Positions 1 to 12,375 are shown, counted from the stretch's first letter. The stretch is DNA of 64,000 bases from Omphiscola glabra (GCA_964017045.1 OZ024807.1:10361893-10425892); one strand, 5' to 3'. Made by a program: numbers and translations. The notes: generated by a model not told the origin, from the letters alone.

Positions 1-1309
1 ATTTAACAAGGGCAAAGTGACCTTGATATGTATTTTTTAATTATTTTTAAAATATATTAAATTTCGCTCATTTTTTTAAGGATAGGACTTTCTCTCATTT
101 CAATCTATTATTTACCTAACATTTAAAAAAAAAAGTGCAAGTTACCTGTCTGTATTGAATACGAAATGTGGGGAAATTATTTTCTACACACACGACCGCA
201 CTGTTTTTAAACGCAATCTCCCGAACGGCAAGTTGCGAAGCAAACTCCTTTTAGCGCTTGCCTCAAAAAGTTCACGATTAAAATGTCAATTATTGATAAA
301 TCAAGGATACATTAAAAAAAATACCTTTTTTTCCCCCCGGGAACCGCTCCCTCACAATACCCTTTGGCGCCGTTTCTTTTTTTTAAATGTCCATTTCCTT
401 GCAGTACAACATTTTGTTTGTAAAGATCAACATTAAACGATATCAACCCTGTCTATTCGGTTGTCGTTGAACTTAAACAGCACATCATACAGGAGGTGCG
501 AGAACCACTGAGTTTTTAGACGTTCATTCGTTTCTCTTTTTTTTGGTGGTTGTTCGGAATGAGGACATATACACATTAAATGGTATATTCAATGATTCCC
601 ATACTGTACTCATGGTACCATGATTTTGATTTAACAAGAGGTACATCTCCGAAAACAGCTGTGCAAAAAATGTTCCGTTTTCTATATCAGTCCGTGCCAT
701 CGCTCTGGGCCCAGGCCCATTTCGGTTTGAGGACCGTTTCTATAATAACGTAATTTGCCCCTCTAAGCCGTTCACGATATATAAATAAGGTCTTATGTCG
801 CGGTACGAGCCATAAATAACGCCCGTTATCTCTCTGACCACCCGACCGTTTATACCCCGCGCCGGACAGACGCACGAGCGGATACACCTTCGTGCACGCG
901 CATAAACCTGCTCGCAACCCCCCCCCCCTCCCCATGCATCCCATCACTTCGAGCTGAAATCAATTACCCGTTAATCTGCTTAAGTAAAGCCGCCGCAAAA
1001 ATCTGATTAGAGGCTATAAATAGAGGGCTATAAATTTCACCCGTGCATTCGGCCCTCGCCACCGTGATCGACTTAACCGAGAATTTGTTTATGTTTACGT
1101 TAAAAAAAGGAATGTTTACATGGCTGGTGGCCGCCATTTCTAAAATCGTACTTATCTTATGTTTATTGCCCCATATCGTTAATGAGTTGAGCTGGGGCGC
1201 GAGGCAGGGGCGGAGAAAGGGGTTAGGGGAGCTTGTTTCAAAGCCACGACAGTTCCGCCCCGGGATGTTTGTGTCGCGGGGTGCAGATTTCCAGACGAAT
1301 ATACGATTC
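1..1309. other. Unassigned AT-rich DNA
   Basis: I see no supported gene here. The stretch has A/T-rich segments, a run of ten C near 918, and short open frames without recognisable domains or codon structure. Nothing suggests a transposon end. Confidence 0.5.
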
Positions 1310-1715
1310 CAGGGTCTTGTTTCCCAAGTCTGCAACCAGATTCTAATTCCAGTGTCTGCTACTACTAGAGTTTTATTTCCAACTTGCTATGCGAGTCTAT
1401 TTCCAGAGACTGCTTCCAGAGTATATTTCCAAAGTCTGCTATCAGAGTCTGTTTCCCAGGTTTGCTATCTGAGTCTATTTCCAAAATCCGCTATCAGAGT
1501 CTGTTTGCCAGGTCTGCTATCTGAGTCAATTTCCAAAGTCTGATATCAAATTCTATTTCTAAAGTCTTCTACTAGAGTATATTTCCAAAGTCTGCTTCCA
1601 AAGTCAATACCTCGAAACCCTTTGCAGAGTCTTTTTCAAGACTGTTTCTATAATCTATTTATAGAACCTGTTTATAGAGTCTATTTACCAGGTCTGACCT
1701 ATTATCATATACTCT
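1310..1715. repeat. Degenerate minisatellite, about 26-28 bp unit
   Basis: The phrases 'gagtctatttccaaagtctg' and 'ctatcagagtctgtttcc' recur in tandem with many substitutions. The plus-strand open frame across it (up to 1543) simply reads the repeat as FPxSAxRVCxxxLLSES and is not treated as a protein. Confidence 0.75.
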
Positions 1716-2228
1716 GCGGGTGAAACAAGACAAAAAGAAGTTGTTGAGGAAACGGAGGATAGATAATTTGCAGCATGCCACTGTCCTCGCCCTCGTATTT
1801 CCCGAGGTTCCGCCACCGATTTTCAGCGTAATTATAATTAGTTTTACAATGACCGTAGACGGCTAGGACGTGAGATGCTAACGACATCAATTTCGTAATG
1901 AATCGATTATACAGGTGACTGCAGTTGGTAAGTGATTTGTGAGTGACGTGGAGTGGTTGTAAAGATCCTTACAGTCTGGGAATTAGGGTAGTGAAGGGGT
2001 AGGGATTTAATTTAATGTGAAACATGTTATGGTTTCTGTGTGAAACTGGCTTGAATTTGTATGTGGACAGAACCATCGTTTATTGTCTCCCTGGAGATCA
2101 CTGAGCCATACACATGGTGAGAACTTTAACCTCCCCAGCTCTAAACAGTCTAACACTGATCTCCGATTTTGATAAACCCAACTTTAAGCACCCAACACCC
2201 TTACCCAGCATTCACCACTCCAAAATTG
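1716..2228. other. Unassigned DNA
   Basis: No gene, RNA or transposon end is recognisable. It lies between two degenerate minisatellites. Confidence 0.45.
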
Positions 2229-2640
2229 AGAACTCCAACCTTGACCACCGCATAACATTGACCACTGTGAGATTGACCACCGTACCATTGACTATACGGT
2301 AACATTGACCACAGTAATTTTGAGGACAATTACATTGACCACTATTAAATTAACCCCTTTAAAAATAGCCAGTGTAACACTTACTACCTTAACATTGACC
2401 GAACAAACCTTGACCATCGTAACATTGACCGCCATAACAGTGACCACTGTAACATTGATCATTCAAAATTTACCACCAAACCTTTAACCAACCCAACATT
2501 GACCACAATACCATTTACTACCATAACATCGACCTCCTTAGCATTGACCACATTAAAATTGACTCCAGTAACATTGACCAAAGAAACGTTGACCACAGTA
2601 ACATTGACCACAGTTCCACGGCAACATTGACGACCTTAAG
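2229..2640. repeat. Degenerate 'taacattgacca' minisatellite
   Basis: The core 'taacattgaccac' recurs about every 15-18 bases with substitutions throughout the block. Open frames rich in T and L (for example LTTVTLT) follow from the repeat and are not genes. Confidence 0.75.
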
Positions 2641-3214
2641 ATTGGCAACCCCGGCTTTGACCAACCTAGTTTGTCCAACCCAGCAGAATATCTCACCAAA
2701 CAGACTCCATCGCAAACAGGTGAATCCTTTCACACCACCAACTGTCCAGGCACCCGCAAATGACCGTCGGTCAACGGAGTCAATATTTAGTCTCCTCCCG
2801 GTCCTTTGAAAGCCTCGACCCGATCTTTTGAAAACATGATTGTTACCGGACATTGGTCAATATTAACCTTTAATTATGACGTTGACTTTGGTGAGACAGT
2901 TCCGGTTACATTTGTGTGTGTGTTAATGTTGGTCGAATTCGGACGGCCGCATCAAAGATTAGTCTCCCCTGATTGGTTTTTACATGGATTCTCTCCCCTC
3001 TGATGTTTGCCCGTATGAAAAAAGGGTGTGTGGGGGGGGGGGAGCGCGTCGTTTAATGCACAGATTGGAACCAAACATATTTATTTGACTGTCAGACCGG
3101 TCATTCACTAGACCCCCCCCCCACCCCCACCCCACAACCCCTCTGAGTATCTGTACTTTCCAACCAACAGCACGCAATTTCGTTCTGACGGCTTCCCCCG
3201 GTTGTCAGCACAAC

Positions 3215-3307
3215 AGTCATAAGTGTAAACGTGGCTATCTACTACTGTCTAACATGTAGGCCTACCATGTAAAACAGTAGTAGATACCCACGTTTACACT
3301 TATGACT
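3215..3307. repeat. Long near-perfect hairpin (34-bp arms)
   Basis: The arm 3215-3248 (starts AGTCATAAGTGTAAACGTGG) is the reverse complement of 3274-3307 with one mismatch. The 25-base loop holds a smaller palindrome around TAGGCCTA. No target-site duplication is evident. It could be a foldback MITE remnant or a cruciform-forming palindrome. There is no reading frame, and the arm is not a recognised miRNA precursor. Confidence 0.8.
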
Positions 3308-5303
3308 TTTGTATGTGTACGTTTCACTAACGCATATTGTGTGTTGAAGAATATTTAATGTAAACACAACACTATGCGCTGAGAACAAACAACATGCACG
3401 AAAGCTCTCCGTCTCCGCCTTTTCGGGGGATCCATCAAAGGCGGCGTGTCTTAATGGACAGTGACAAAACGGACGCTACAGTAAACTGGACAGTTGGGGA
3501 AATTGGTCAGTCCCGGTCGGAGTCCAACGATGGGAATTAACCTGATCGTTTTTTTGTTTTTGTTTGTTTGTTTTCCCCTCGGACGTGGGTCAAGCGTAAG
3601 TCAAGGGGGGGGGGGGGGGGAAGGACATAACAACGTCGATGGTTTGCTACGTAGTTATTGCAAAACTCAAAACCATTTTTCTCAGGGCGTTTTTGGTTTG
3701 CTTGTTACTACGACCCTTGTCTCCAGCCAGTGCCGGCTTTCGGTATAGGCGGCTGCCTAGGGTGGCACTTTTCAGGTGCGGCAAAAATATTGGGGAAAAA
3801 CGGAGGAAAAAACCCACCTTTATGTGGAAAAGATAAGCCCACTCTGTAGCTGGACGCAAATGCCGACCCTCAACATAAAGCAATAAAAAGTGCCGCCTTA
3901 GGTTTTACTTTTGTTCTGTGTACGGAGAGGTGGCAATTTGGGCGACCTGCAGAGTTTTTTTAGTGCAAGGTACGGCAAACATCTTGACCCACCGAGGGCG
4001 GCACCTACCTTTGCTACGTCATTAAATGCATGCATACATTTTGCATTAATTATCCTTAAATTCCGAAAGTACATAAAAGTATATTATCATGTTTATGTAC
4101 ATGTCTATGTCTATGCATATGTCTTTGTACATGTCTATGTATATCCCTATGCATATAAGGCAAATTTGATTTGTACTCATATGAATGTTTGTGTGATATT
4201 ATTATATGCAGCGTTGTGCCTTATAACAGTGAGGTGCACCTAAAATTAACGATGGTCTCAAACTGACGACGGTCGGCACATAAATTAAAGGAAATACACC
4301 AAGACAATAAAAGGGGTTTGCATTTTAATTGACAAGAGTAAAGAACATTAAATGTTAGGGGTCATACTCAGACAATTCAATAACAGGGGGGTGGGGGTCA
4401 TGAAATGCAGTGACAGGGGGGGTCAGGCATCGCAGTGACAGGAGGGTCAGGCAATGCCGTTACAAGGGTCACAAAATACCATAACAGCGGTCGGACCATA
4501 AAAAGAAAAGGAGGTGTTTCAAAAAATGACAGAGGTACGTCATAAAATTATAATTTGAGGGGGTGGACCTCGCCTACTTCAACTCATCTTTTTAAAAAAA
4601 ATATGCCAAGTGTTGGGGGATAGGACATGTGTCACGGGATGGGGGAGGATGGGGGCGTAAGTCATGCGACTTCCATCGCTTAGGCCATCACTTAAACAGA
4701 CTGCAACGTGCTCTATACGCTATACATCCTATCTCCGTCTCCCTCTGCACTCATTAATTCTGATTCCTGCACTCTTTACCATCCAGCTATTTCTCTGCTA
4801 CTTTTTTGTATCCTTCCCTGGATTTGCTATAGCTCTCAAAACTAAAACGTGTAATAGTTTGACCCGCCCCCCCACACATACACACAAATACACACAGTTT
4901 ATGTAAAGCTAACCACGAATATACCGTATACGTTGTACGATTTACATCCCCCCTCCGTTCTTAGTTTATAATGTGGAAATTTACGCCCACCGCAGATATT
5001 TAACTTTCAGTGTAACGCTATAGCTTGTTTGAGAACCGCGTACATCTATTTTTAGTAACATCGATGTCACCAACCCATGTCAATCAGGTGGGAGGGTGGT
5101 GCCACAAAGAATGTGCTTGTTTACTTATTTATCTGCACACTTCGAGTAAGTCGGGCGGTGCATGCCAACAGATGCCATCCCGCGAAAATTTTATTTTCTG
5201 AGATGCTTTCCGCCTTGTCGCTCGCTGGCTTAAAAAATGCCAACACCCGCTGTTTGGCTGGAGGCAGAGAAGATTTGGATGCTAGAAATCTGGACCAGTT
5301 GTC
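3308..5303. other. Unassigned DNA with minor repeats
   Basis: No supported gene. Visible items are: a possible hAT-type end near 3726 (CAGTGCCGGCTTTCG, no partner end found); a run of about 17 G near 3605; a short 'tatgtacatgtctatgt' repeat at about 4085-4160; and a loose 'ggggtcaggcatgcagtgacagg' repeat at about 4388-4520. Short open frames here have no family signature. Confidence 0.45.
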
Positions 5304-5606
5304 TGTCCTCCAACGTATGGCTAGCTGTCCTCCAACGTATGGCTAGCTGTCCAACGTATGGCTGGCTGTCCAACGTATGGCTAGCTGTCCTCGAACGTAT
5401 GGCTAGATGTCCTCCAACGTATGGCTAGCTGTTCAACGTATGGCTAGCTGTCCTCCAACGTATGGCTAGCTTTCCAACGTATGGCTATAGGCTGTCCTCC
5501 AACGTATGGCTAGCTGTCCTCCAACGTATGGCTAGCTGTGCTCCAACGTATAGCTAGCTGTCCTCCAACGTATGGCTAGCTGTCCAACGTATGGCTAGCT
5601 GTCCTC
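5304..5606. repeat. Minisatellite, 22/19-bp units
   Basis: About 14 copies of 'tccaacgtatggctagctgt'. Unit length alternates between about 22 and 19 bp depending on whether an extra 'cct' is present. The unit reads as an open frame (RMASCPPTYG-like), which is a repeat artefact. Confidence 0.9.
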
Positions 5607-7008
5607 CCGCCATCCAAATAAGATTTATCGCTTCCCTCATTATTATCGAAATTTAACCTTTCAGGTCTCCTTAATTATCAAAGTTGGCGTGTCTTAATGG
5701 ACAGTTGTATTTATCCGCCCTGTTTTCGTGATGAAATACCCTTTGACAAAAGACAAGCAAAGTATTAAATTAGTTTGAAATTCTTGGGATTAAGCAGAGA
5801 CGGTGGGGAAATAACTGCGGCCGTTGACTTGAGATGATCGTATATCATTGGACTAATTTCATATGCGGAACAACTGGAAACCCTGCGACGTCTGTAATCC
5901 AGTGATGATGATATGCTGTTTAGTGTTGGCACCCTAACCCTTTGCGACACGGCCATACAAGCTGACCGTAAATTTTCAACATTCGACCGCTGGCCAGGTC
6001 GTTTGCTGACAGCTGGGGGGACGGCGGTGTTAGATGAGCCCACGAACTGACCAGAACCGGACAGTCAGACGTCAGCTGCATCCAGCATGTCACGGGGGAC
6101 TTTAGCGACCCCCCTGGTCAGCATTTTGGTCAGGGATTAGGTGGAGATGAACGCCCTAATCCCCGGATTGCGGCCTGGCCAGTGGTCAGCGGAGCTAACG
6201 GCGATACTATGCGATCTGTGGGATTTCCGGGGACGGTGAAATGAAATAAAGAGTAGGGATTGTTGGGGAGGTGTGGATCACGAGATATGTCGTGTGAGGG
6301 AAAGGTCGAGTGGGGGGGGGGGGGGAAACAGAAGTATGCTGTATTAGAATTCTAAGGTTTGCTGTATTGGAATTCTATGACCTGGTGTGCTGCATTTCTA
6401 GGATCTGCTGTATTGGAATTATAAGGTCTTCGGGATTGGAATGCATTATTGGATGCATTGGATTGAAGATCTTATTAAACATTGGAAATTTGATCAAAAT
6501 TTATGGATTAAGATTATATATAATTACATTGTGTAGTTTTATTTATGGATATGCATTTACGTATTAAATGTATTTTTGTATCTTTATATAGTATGTGTAT
6601 GTGAATTTACTTTTATAATACGGGAAAAAACAAGTAGACCACTTGTCCCGAAGTCAAGTCCCGAATCTTCCATCACCACGTTCTATAAATAGACGCACGC
6701 TTTCCCAATCACTTCACCCCCAGCAACGCCAATAACACAATACCATTTTTTATTTAACGTCTGTATCCGGGTACGTGACGAAATCTGGCCATGGTAGACG
6801 TTGATAATCTCAGAGCGTGATGCGCACAAGCCCGACTCTTCTATATCCTTTTCAAAGCTACGTGGTCAGTAGGAGGCGATAGCCCCAAAGTCGCTGAAGT
6901 ATGTATATTTAATAACGTGACGACAACTTCCTCTCTTTCTTCTTCTTCTTCTCTTTGTCAAAAAGATAGATCACGTTTACTCCGCTTTCATTTATGTTTG
7001 GCAGAATG
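5607..7008. other. Unassigned DNA
   Basis: No supported gene. A short imperfect repeat 'ctgtattggaattcta' occurs at about 6338-6430, after a run of about 13 G near 6311. A sequence at 5678-5705 matches 3435-3462. Confidence 0.45.
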
Positions 7009-7182
7009 TCACTTTCATCTATTTTTGCTGAAGCCGCTTTCCCCTCTGGTTGGCTTTTTGAAAGCCGCTTTCATCTATGGTTGGCTGAATGCTGCTTTCA
7101 TCTATGGTTGGCTGAATGCTGCTTTCGTCTATGGTTGGCTGAATGCTGCTTTCATCTATGGTTGGCTGAATGTGAATTACGG
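7009..7182. repeat. 27-bp minisatellite
   Basis: 'gctttcatctatggttggct' plus 'gaatgct' is repeated about four times, almost identically from 7073 onward. Because 27 is a multiple of three, two frames stay open across it. I do not regard either as coding. Confidence 0.85.
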
Positions 7183-7359
7183 AAAACAAACCTAGATAGG
7201 TCTGTGTGTCTGAGTGGGTGAGGGTGTGCGCTATTTGCGATTACAAATTCCTTTTAATTTTTTCGGTTATTTTTCCGCCTTTAATTGTCCTTCCTTTTTT
7301 AAACCATTTTCTTTTACAGAAGTTCTGATGTTCCTAATGTCAAACACTATATTTCCAAC

Positions 7360-7445
7360 AACATATTTCCAACACAATATGTCCTATACAATATGTTCTA
7401 CACCACATGTCCTACACAATATGTCCTACACAATATGTCCTACCG
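7360..7445. repeat. Short 'atatgtcctacaca' repeat
   Basis: Five or six imperfect copies of a roughly 15-base unit (ACACAATATGTCCT). This is a minor minisatellite. Confidence 0.65.
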
Positions 7446-8045
7446 AACAATCAGATCTTGTCCACGCGTCTAATGCTACCATATTGAATACCAGAAGACA
7501 AGAAAACCACCCCCAAAATGGCCGAGTCCAATAAAAGAGAAGATAACTCAGCATGTCGGAAGCACGGCCTTCCAAACGCTATCTCAGTTTGCTCTACAAC
7601 TTAGCCTGGCAGCATGCGTTACTCATCCTGTAATCTAATCACTCGGACCTCCATTGGTCAGAAACCTTTCAGAGGTTTCCTCTTAGTCTATGGCGACCGC
7701 TACTTTGGTCCGCCCTGAATGTCAAAATCCCCCCGACTCTGAGGAAGTTCAGATTCGAGAACCACGACTTGTATTTTTAGAATGACGATGCAAAGACGAT
7801 TTATAACGCTCTCCATTTCTGAAAGAAACGTTCTGATAAAAAAGATGACTTTGATTACGGTGTCGACCTATGACGTCATCATCACCGTGACTGCTTGAAA
7901 TCTCTAACGAAAGTCTCTAAAAAAAATTTGGGTCATGAAATTTCATGCTCAAAAAAAATTGTGTTTAAAAATATGAAATACATAAGATACGTTTAAAAAT
8001 GTCACAAAAAAATAAAGGCTTAAAAAATGGGGATCATAAATTGGT
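7446..8045. other. Unassigned DNA
   Basis: No gene or transposon end recognised. Confidence 0.4.
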
Positions 8046-8175
8046 GAAATAAATACAAGCACATGGAATATAATGTGATACATTGAATGGTAAATACAAG
8101 CACATGGAATATAATGTGATACATTGAATTGTAAATACAAGCACATGGAATATAATGTGATACATTGAATTGTAA
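8046..8175. repeat. 41-bp minisatellite, about 3 copies
   Basis: The unit contains 'aaatacaagcacatggaata' and 'taatgtgatacattgaat'. Spacing between copies is 41 bp (8055, 8096, 8137) and the copies are nearly identical, which points to recent expansion. Confidence 0.85.
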
Positions 8176-8993
8176 AGAATAGACATTTTGTGAATGATTG
8201 AGGTGATGTAAATATTGTTGGTTAAATTTAATATAATTCTTTTTTTTTTTTGTGTGGCAACGTTAATGCAAATGTTGAGATATGGCAAAGGTCAGCCGAA
8301 ATGTGCTGAACATCTTTAAGTAGGGCGGTGACGTCGGACTGGTCAATGTAAAAACCCAGCCATGTCCGCCGTGGAAAGAAATAAATGGCCTCCCCACTAA
8401 TTTGATTGGTCAGCGGAATGACCGGGGACAATTTGGACAATGTGGTCAATCTGTTCAAGCAGGGAGTTTTTGGGGAGGTCAGAATTACAGGGATTCAATG
8501 AGATGAGGCTGGTTTACACGACGGGGTATGTTTGGGGGGGGGGTGTCCGTTTGTGTTTGTGTGAGGGTAAGAGAAAATGTTGTTAAACAGAGATGTGCGT
8601 TTAATTTGAATAAACAGTTAAGAAACTTCAGGTTAGATGGGATTCGTTTACATGTTTCAGTGATGAGGAATATTTCTTTGAATATGACATTATCAGTCTA
8701 ACAAGTTCTCAACAAACTGTGATGTATAAACTAAAATGTCACCATCACTGTTCAAGGGAATAGTCAAAAGTGACTGTCTTCAACATATTGAGCTAAATGT
8801 GCGATTTCTGGGTTTGTACTGCATTGTTGATCTTCTGCGCCATGTTTGTTACCACTTCCTGTCTTACTTAAAGCTTGGCACAGCTCTATTCCTGCGTGTT
8901 CTCTCAGACTGATACACACCGGAGTGACTTGTGGTATGTTCAAATACAATATTACATTATATACCATTGTGGTAACGGCATCTAGCAAATAAA
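8176..8993. other. Unassigned DNA, possibly including the LINE 5' region
   Basis: The last few hundred bases could be the 5' untranslated region of the LINE that follows, but no boundary or target-site duplication can be recognised. A run of G lies near 8534. No separate gene is supported. Confidence 0.35.
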
Positions 8994-9203
8994 TTGTTCA
9001 CCTGTAATGCCAAGAAACCAGAAATAGACGCTTTATATGACAATTTAGACTTCAGTAAGAAGTTAGTTTTCCGCACTGCTGGTACTGCTCACTGTGTGTT
9101 TGTAGACATTTTAAATAGAGCATCCCGATATCGCTATACGCAGAGGCCCTTGGGCCGTCAAAGACTGGTACTATTGTATCTGGCCTGCATCCTCCTGGCA
9201 AAT

Positions 9204-9233
9204 TCTTACTCTCCTGAACCCAATCCTGGACCG
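9204..9233 (+). other. 2A-like peptide (degenerate) in the LINE N-terminus
   Basis: This encodes SYSPEPNPGP directly after a hydrophobic segment (LVLLYLACILLAN). The established 2A ribosome-skipping consensus is D-V/I-E-x-N-P-G-P. Here E-x-N-P-G-P is kept but the D and V/I positions read S and P, so activity is doubtful. 2A-like motifs near the N-terminus are known in several invertebrate APE-type LINEs. Confidence 0.6.
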
Positions 9234-11138
9234 AACGTCGCTACGAGTGCTGGGTGTCCTCCCTTGCATGTCCACTCTTGTTCCAAATCCCAGTCATCAC
9301 AGATCTGCGGAACATGTGACCTTGCTGTACAGTCGGAGGATAGAGGCGTTGCCTGTGAACAATGTTGGCAATGGTTCCATGGTCAATGCCAAAGCATCGA
9401 CACAACTTATTACAACCAGCATGCTGAGGATTCTGGCGTGCCGTGGTACTGTACTGTCTGCTGTGGACGGACTAACCAGTCTTTGTTTGACCTCCATGGT
9501 GCAGGGACAGACTCTACCTTCCCAGATTTCTCTCTGAATCCCTCATGCTCCACACCAACGGACATTCGAAGTTTTCAGCCACCACATTGTTCAACTCCTA
9601 TGCGCTGCAGTCAGCAGGACAAATGGAAACACAGACCATTGCGCATATTGAACGTGAACTTTCAATCTGCAAGCGGGAAGAGAGTCGAGATAGCAAACCT
9701 GATCAACAGCCTAAAACCTGACATCATACTCGGTACAGAAACATGGCTGAATCCCTCCATAGCCAACGCAGAGGTTGTACCGGATAATTATATATTATTC
9801 CGGCGAGACAGAAAAGACAGAGGAGGAGACTTATTGCTGTCCATCACAACCTGAACTGCCACGCTGCTCCAGAACTAGATGTTGATGACTGCGAGCTCCT
9901 GTGGGGGAAAGTGAAACTGAAGGGTAGACGCACACTTTATGTTTTTGCCTATTACAGACCAAACACTGCAGATGAACCCAGCCTCAAGAGGCTCGAATTA
10001 TCGCTTCAGAGAACAACACAGTCAAAGAACGCTTTTCTCCTTATAAGGGGGGGGGGATTTTAACTTTCCTGGTTGGAACTGGCAAATTCCTGCCATGAAG
10101 CCCAAGTCACCATACCCAGTCCTACACTCAGACTTCATGGAGATGATTAACAACCATGGTCTGGAACAGTTGGTTAAAGAACCCACGAGGGGGGGGGGAC
10201 ACTCTTGACCTACTCCTCACCAACTGTCCACATCTCATCCCAAAAGTTGAGGTCATCCCCGGGATTTCAGACCACTGCATACCATATTGTGAATTTCAGG
10301 TTAATACACTAAAAAAGAAGCAGGTCATACGAGAAATCCCAATTTATGCCAAGGCAGACTGGGATGGCCTGAGAGTTGTAACGACAGAACTGAGCTCAGG
10401 CATGCAGGCGATTCAGGGAACAGCGACAACAGAAGAGCTGTGGGTGAAGTTTAAGACAGCAATTACTGATGCAGAGAAGAAATATATACCACACAAGACC
10501 ACCAAACCTAAGATAAATCAGCCATGGGTCACTGCTGAAATTCGTGGGCTAATCCACAGGAGAGACCGTCAATACAAGCGATTGAAGAAAAATAGCTCCG
10601 TTGAACTGAGAGAGGAGGTACTGAGACTCCGCCGAACCATCCAACGCTTACTGCGCAGATCGTATTGGAACTACCTGAACGGCATTTTCTCAGAGGAAGA
10701 CACTCCGACCTATGGTGTCAAGAACAAGCGCTTCTGGAGCTATATGAAGCACCAAAAGTCCTCAAACGTTGGAGTTTCCCCCCTGAGATGGGATGGCCAT
10801 TTGTCATCTGACCCAAAAACACAGGCTGATATACTCAATCAGCAGTTCCAGTCGGTCTTTGGTGACGGCAGAGAGTACTCAGAGGCTGAGTTCCACCTAA
10901 AAGCCAACATGATGAACACAGCCTACCCCGTCATGGAAGATATTCAGATTTCAGGACAAGGGAGTGCTTGCCCTCCTCAAAACCATTAACCCATACAAAG
11001 CATGTGGTCCTGACAGTATAAAACCACGAGTGCTCAAAGAATTGGCCAAAGAAATCGCCCCTGCACTGACAATTCTCTTCCAATCATCGTTGTGCTCTGG
11101 CAATGTTCCAGCAGACTGGAGAACAGCGCATGTAACTC

Positions 11139-11140
11139 CA
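11139..11140. repeat. Left 2-bp target-site duplication (CA)
   Basis: The CA before the CACTG terminus is matched by CA at 18649-18650. Joining the LINE across a single CA gives in-frame VTPVYKKEE, the usual RT motif at this position. Confidence 0.8.
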
Positions 11141-11733
11141 CACTGTTAATAATTCAATGTTTTTTTACAGGTTTTGAATGTAATAAAACTCTATATTGCT
11201 GTAAATGATAATTTCTTACTGTTATTTTAAAAAAAACAGTAAGTTAAAGTATTAAATTTTTTTTTACAATAAAAATATGTAAGAAGCCAAGCGTTTAAAA
11301 AGTTGAACAACATCACAATTACTTGCATCAATAAGTTTGTCGTAGTTAAGCACACTATTTTTACTTATTTGTTTTAATTAATTTTAAAATCGATAAAATA
11401 TTTAATAGAAAATAAATAACGTTTGCAGAGCTATGCAATTAATAATTAGAAAAAACTTTATTTCGCCCCTTTCAAAATTCTAATTTTTACATTAAACCGG
11501 GGATTCTTCTCGATGGAGGTTGGCGTTACTTTTACTGATTTGAAATTGAAATTTTCGGCTAACGTTTCGCTTCCAGTAGAAGATTGAAACAGGTAATAGT
11601 ATCATTGCTTGAAACATGTAATAGTATCATTGCATTAATAGTAATTTATTTTTAACTAAGTATTATTTCAATTAATTTAAATTTGAGTTTATCGGTAATA
11701 GTTCTATCGAGATTATGTTTTGAATATGAAGAA

Positions 11734-11812
11734 ATGATGGCAATGATGGACTATACAATGGCGACTATGGCCATGAGTAGTAAGAGTATGGGTGGCTGGT
11801 GGATGAATATCG
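11734..11812 (+). other. Candidate ATG-bearing exon inside the DNA element
   Basis: An ATG opens a 26-codon frame rich in Met, Ala and Gly (MMAMMDYTMATMAMSSKS...) and ends at a possible splice donor (ATCG|GTAATT). Simple joining to the open stretch after the AG at 12255 runs into a stop within nine codons, so a spliced product is not established. It could be a remnant of a captured or transposon gene, or chance. Confidence 0.25.
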
Positions 11813-12255
11813 GTAATTTAATAACATATTACTAATCTAACAAGATTAGACCAAACTATAGTCTAATCTGGTTAGTTGGTTAGGCTTATAGTTTTAAATG
11901 GATTAGACTTAGACAGAATGCCACATGGCGAAACATTTAATTTGTAAATATAATAATAACAATTGTTATAAAAGTAAAGGAGGCCTAAGCCAATTATTAT
12001 ATTATTATAAAAATAGGTAGACCTATGCCAAATCATTCACAGGCTTTAAGATTGAATATGTTAAAGTTAGGACATAAAATATTTAACAACTCTTTTTTAA
12101 ACTTTAAAAATATCGTCAGACTTAGAGCCTGTTTTAAAAAACTAGTTTACTTTATACAATAGTAATTTAAAAGTAGAAATGCCCTAGTTTTGTTAGGTCT
12201 ATGCCTAGCTCATATGACATGTTTTAAAACAATTTTCATTTATTTTCAAACTTAG

Positions 12256-12375
12256 GTAAAGAGGAGAGACACTGTCACTGACCGGGCCGGAGACAAAAAC
12301 GTTAACCCTTCCAGCAAAAATACAAGTCTCAACAAAGTGTTTTCTGTATTACATCACACAGTGGGAATCTTTTAG
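12256..12375 (+). other. Candidate exon-like open stretch inside the DNA element
   Basis: After 'tttcaaacttag', a canonical-looking acceptor, one frame stays open for 39 codons (VKRRDTVTDRAGDKNVNPSS...) before TAG. Its base composition is less AT-rich than the flanks. No family is recognised, and no convincing donor fixes its 3' end. Confidence 0.25.

Larger units (their letters stand above)
8994..11140 (+). pseudogene. Non-LTR retrotransposon polyprotein, N-terminal half (PHD finger, APE endonuclease, start of RT)
   Basis: This is the upstream half of a LINE polyprotein whose remainder resumes at 18649. The open segment 8994-9854 (286 residues if counted from a TTG; no in-frame ATG precedes the domains) has a hydrophobic stretch at residues 58-69 followed by EPNPGP, a 2A-like motif. 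A C4HC3 PHD-type zinc finger (CGTC...CEQC...H..C...WYC..C) occupies residues 105-157. An APE-type endonuclease begins near residue 216, with TETWL and RRDRKDRGG. After frame changes the endonuclease continues with GDFNFPGWNW (about 10056) and the SDH catalytic motif (GISDHC, about 10262). A linker and the RT N-terminus (NPYKACGPD, ADWRTAHVTP) follow. Frameshifts lie near 9828, in G10 runs at 10047-10056 and 10189-10198, and near 10960. Domain order suggests the CR1/L2/Crack group; the exact clade is uncertain. Confidence 0.9.

Noticed and set aside
1043..1543. 166-codon plus-strand frame
   Set aside because: The second half is minisatellite and the first half has no recognised domain or splice context.
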